Of a stretch of DNA of 64,000 bases, positions 62,328-64,000 are shown piece after piece. A program made the translations under genes and the position numbers. Origin of the DNA: Vitis vinifera (taxonomy: Eukaryota > Streptophyta > Magnoliopsida > Vitales > Vitaceae). The stretch is taken from the NCBI RefSeq assembly GCF_030704535.1, contig NC_081817.1:1255001-1319000 (forward strand), read 5' to 3'. Under the pieces are notes generated by a model. That model ran no database searches and was not told where the DNA came from. It saw nothing but the letters and a program-made list of their open reading frames with translations. The number at the start of each line of letters is the position of its first letter. Within the stretch, counting starts at the first letter, position 1.

Positions 62328-62994
62328 ATGATTATCTTAGAAACACTTCAAATAAAAATATTTTCTAACATAATCTAACTCAATTTTAATTTTTAAGTAT
62401 TAATCCCAATATTATATCGATTTTCTTTACACATATTATAGTCATAATGATGTTTTGAAAATATCTTTTAAAAAATAAAATCGAAAATATTTTATACAAT
62501 ATCTTTTATTGAAATGAATTCACACATAATAAAATTTTTTACCAAATTAAGAATTTGAAAAAATCTAAGTTCTACACTTTAAAATCTATGGACATAAAAT
62601 AAAATATAAAAAATAAATAAACAACAACAACAACAACAAATTGTATGATTTAGCTATCACTTTACAGGTTGTAGAAGCACTTAGTTGAAATATTTTAGCA
62701 ATTAGACCCACAATTTTTCATAATCAAATCATGTGATGGCCCACAAAAAGAAAATTTTACAAAAGCCTAGACCCACTATATGTAATGTCCAAATATACAA
62801 CCATTTACGAAACTTTGGTGACTCTGAATTCATCCAAATTTATTTTAGAAAATATAAGAAGTGGGTTTTGACGTTTTCCTCAGCTGGAGCATGGCCACCC
62901 ACTACCTCCAGCGCACGATAGCAAGTCCCATTAGAAAGAGAGAAAAAAGAAGAAGAAGAAAACAAAAGGAAAGGGAAAGAAAGACGTTTAAATT

Positions 62995-64000
62995 ATGAAT
63001 AGTACAGCTGCATTAGAAGTTAAAAGGAGATACAGAGAGGCATCGAAGAGATCGGAAGAAGCCCTTTTGGAAAAGACAAGAGGTATTTTCTTCTCCATTT
63101 CTGGCTCAAGTTTTCTTCTATTCAATGCCCTCTTTTTCATTTGTGTTTGTTTTTCTGGGTTTTGATCTTGTAAGCTTTTTGTAAATGCATGGTGGGTGGA
63201 AATCCAAAGAGGATTTGAAGGGATTCAAAGCCAAATATGGGGGTGAAAATCTCAAGAAATATGCCCTTTTGGACCAACCCAGATCAGCTTTTGGCTTCTC
63301 GGTGTGTGCTCTCTCTATACTGTCACCATATCTTCATACTGCTGTTTCCTTCTTATATATGTTTGTATTATGACACCTTCATGCTCATTTCCAAAAAAAA
63401 AAAAAACACAGCTTTTGTATCCTTTGTTCATGTATTTATTACTGTGATTCTGGGTTTAGTCCTGAAAATCTGGAGAAATCGAGAAAGACCCACTTTTTTG
63501 CTTGGTGGATGAAGAAAACCATGGTTTGTTTGTTGGGTTTTGCAGGCAAAGCACTATGGATCATACCAGTAAGACCGGAGCTTTGGTTGATGTCGATGGA
63601 GAAGAAGGGTTTGGGAAATGGAAGAACATGTCAAAAGAGGTATAAGTTTGTAAGAAATTTGTTCTGGGTTACCAAATTATTACATAAATTTCAATCGTTT
63701 AAGCTTTTAGGAAAGTTGGTAGCTAGAGGTGGTTGTTTGCTTCCAAATTGGAGTTTTCAATGAACTGCCACCATGAACTGGTTGTTTGCAGGTGGAGGAC
63801 GAGGAAGATTCATGGAAGCTTGGGAAGTTCCATGACCATGGCATGAAGACCCCCTTCGCTTTGGATGTTCATGGTGTGTTAACTTTATCCTGGTTGGGAT
63901 TGATGATGGATTTATAATGGGTTTGGAAGGATATTTTCCTTTTAGTTTATAGTTACTTTTTTTAGTTTAGAATCACCCAAAAAAAAAAAAAAAAAGATTC
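62995..64000 (+). CDS. 5' part of an unrecognised gene running off the right edge
   Basis: Two consecutive segments read coherently. 63556-63639 starts with ATG and encodes MDHTSKTGALVDVDGEEGFG then KWKNMSKE, with donor GAG|GTATAA. 63792-63873 starts after TTTGCAG and encodes VEDEEDSWKLGKFHDHGMKT then PFALDVH, with donor ATG|GTGTGT. The other frames of the second segment hit stops early. Upstream, 62995-63082 also starts with ATG (30 codons, KRRYREASKRSEEALLEKTR) and ends at GAG|GTATTT. Spliced to the TTTTGCAG acceptor at 63545 it falls in a different frame, so it is either an untranslated leader with an upstream ATG, or the link is through an exon I have not found. The protein is acidic and soluble so far. 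I do not recognise the family. Confidence 0.5.

Larger units (their letters stand above)
59251..62994. other. Intergenic AT-rich DNA downstream of the WEB gene
   Basis: It contains a TGGGCY-rich patch (about 59488-59600) with no gene start nearby, an (AT)n tract at 59953-59977, a tandem-repeat-bearing stretch (59995-60310), and a cluster of palindromic MITE copies (about 61605-62330). No gene is recognised; the frames at 60741-60944 and 60966-61190 show no motif. Confidence 0.5.

Overview
The window is nuclear DNA of a dicot plant, most likely grapevine (Vitis) or a close relative. This is inferred from intron-containing plant-family genes, GT/AG introns, very AT-rich intergenic DNA full of small non-coding transposons, and long GA/CT and AT microsatellites. 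I see no bacterial, organellar or viral gene and no CRISPR array. The species is judged from general character, not from a search.

Layout, left to right. A PLS-class pentatricopeptide-repeat gene (849-3300, +) lies tail to tail with a nodulin-like major-facilitator gene (3425-5224, -). A gene-poor stretch follows, holding a 920-bp hAT-like non-autonomous transposon (5788-6707) and several copies of a small palindromic element. At 14.9-19.9 kb are a short bHLH/ACT-like regulator (+) and a BTB/POZ gene (-). At 22.2-22.6 kb is a tiny three-exon HIG1-domain gene (-) whose TATA-box region is tandemly duplicated. At 24.8-28.6 kb is a multi-exon basic protein gene resembling the plant sororin-type cohesion protector. 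The 29-34 kb stretch has no intact gene; it carries a diverged tandem duplication, a 392-bp tRNA-related palindrome and two orphan 3'-terminal exons of an unidentified gene. Then come an NPF-type transporter (34.5-38.4 kb, +), a class III peroxidase (41.3-42.7 kb, +), an LBD15-type LOB-domain gene (46.9-47.9 kb, -), an ASG8-like single-exon gene (53.8-54.4 kb, -), a WEB-family coiled-coil gene (57.3-59.3 kb, +) and the 5' part of an unrecognised gene that runs off the right edge (from about 63 kb).

The genes are independent plant transcription units, not an operon. From memory of the Arabidopsis gene order, the run bHLH-like, BTB, sororin-like, NPF5.1-like, LBD15, ASG8, WEB matches two duplicated Arabidopsis segments, near At2g40435-At2g40480 and At3g56220-At3g56270. 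The gene calls were made individually from protein motifs and splice sites, and the shared order supports them. The peroxidase and the HIG1-like gene do not fit that order as I recall it.

I rebuilt exons by hand from splice consensus and reading-frame continuity. Most junctions are unambiguous. The second WEB exon start, the 3' end of the sororin-like gene and the right-edge gene are uncertain. I found no convincing new biological system. The most unusual items are the tRNA-related palindrome, the alternative 3' exons of the sororin-like gene, the duplicated core promoter of the HIG1-like gene, the overlapping upstream reading frame plus 14-nt first coding exon of LBD15, and the orphan exon pair.
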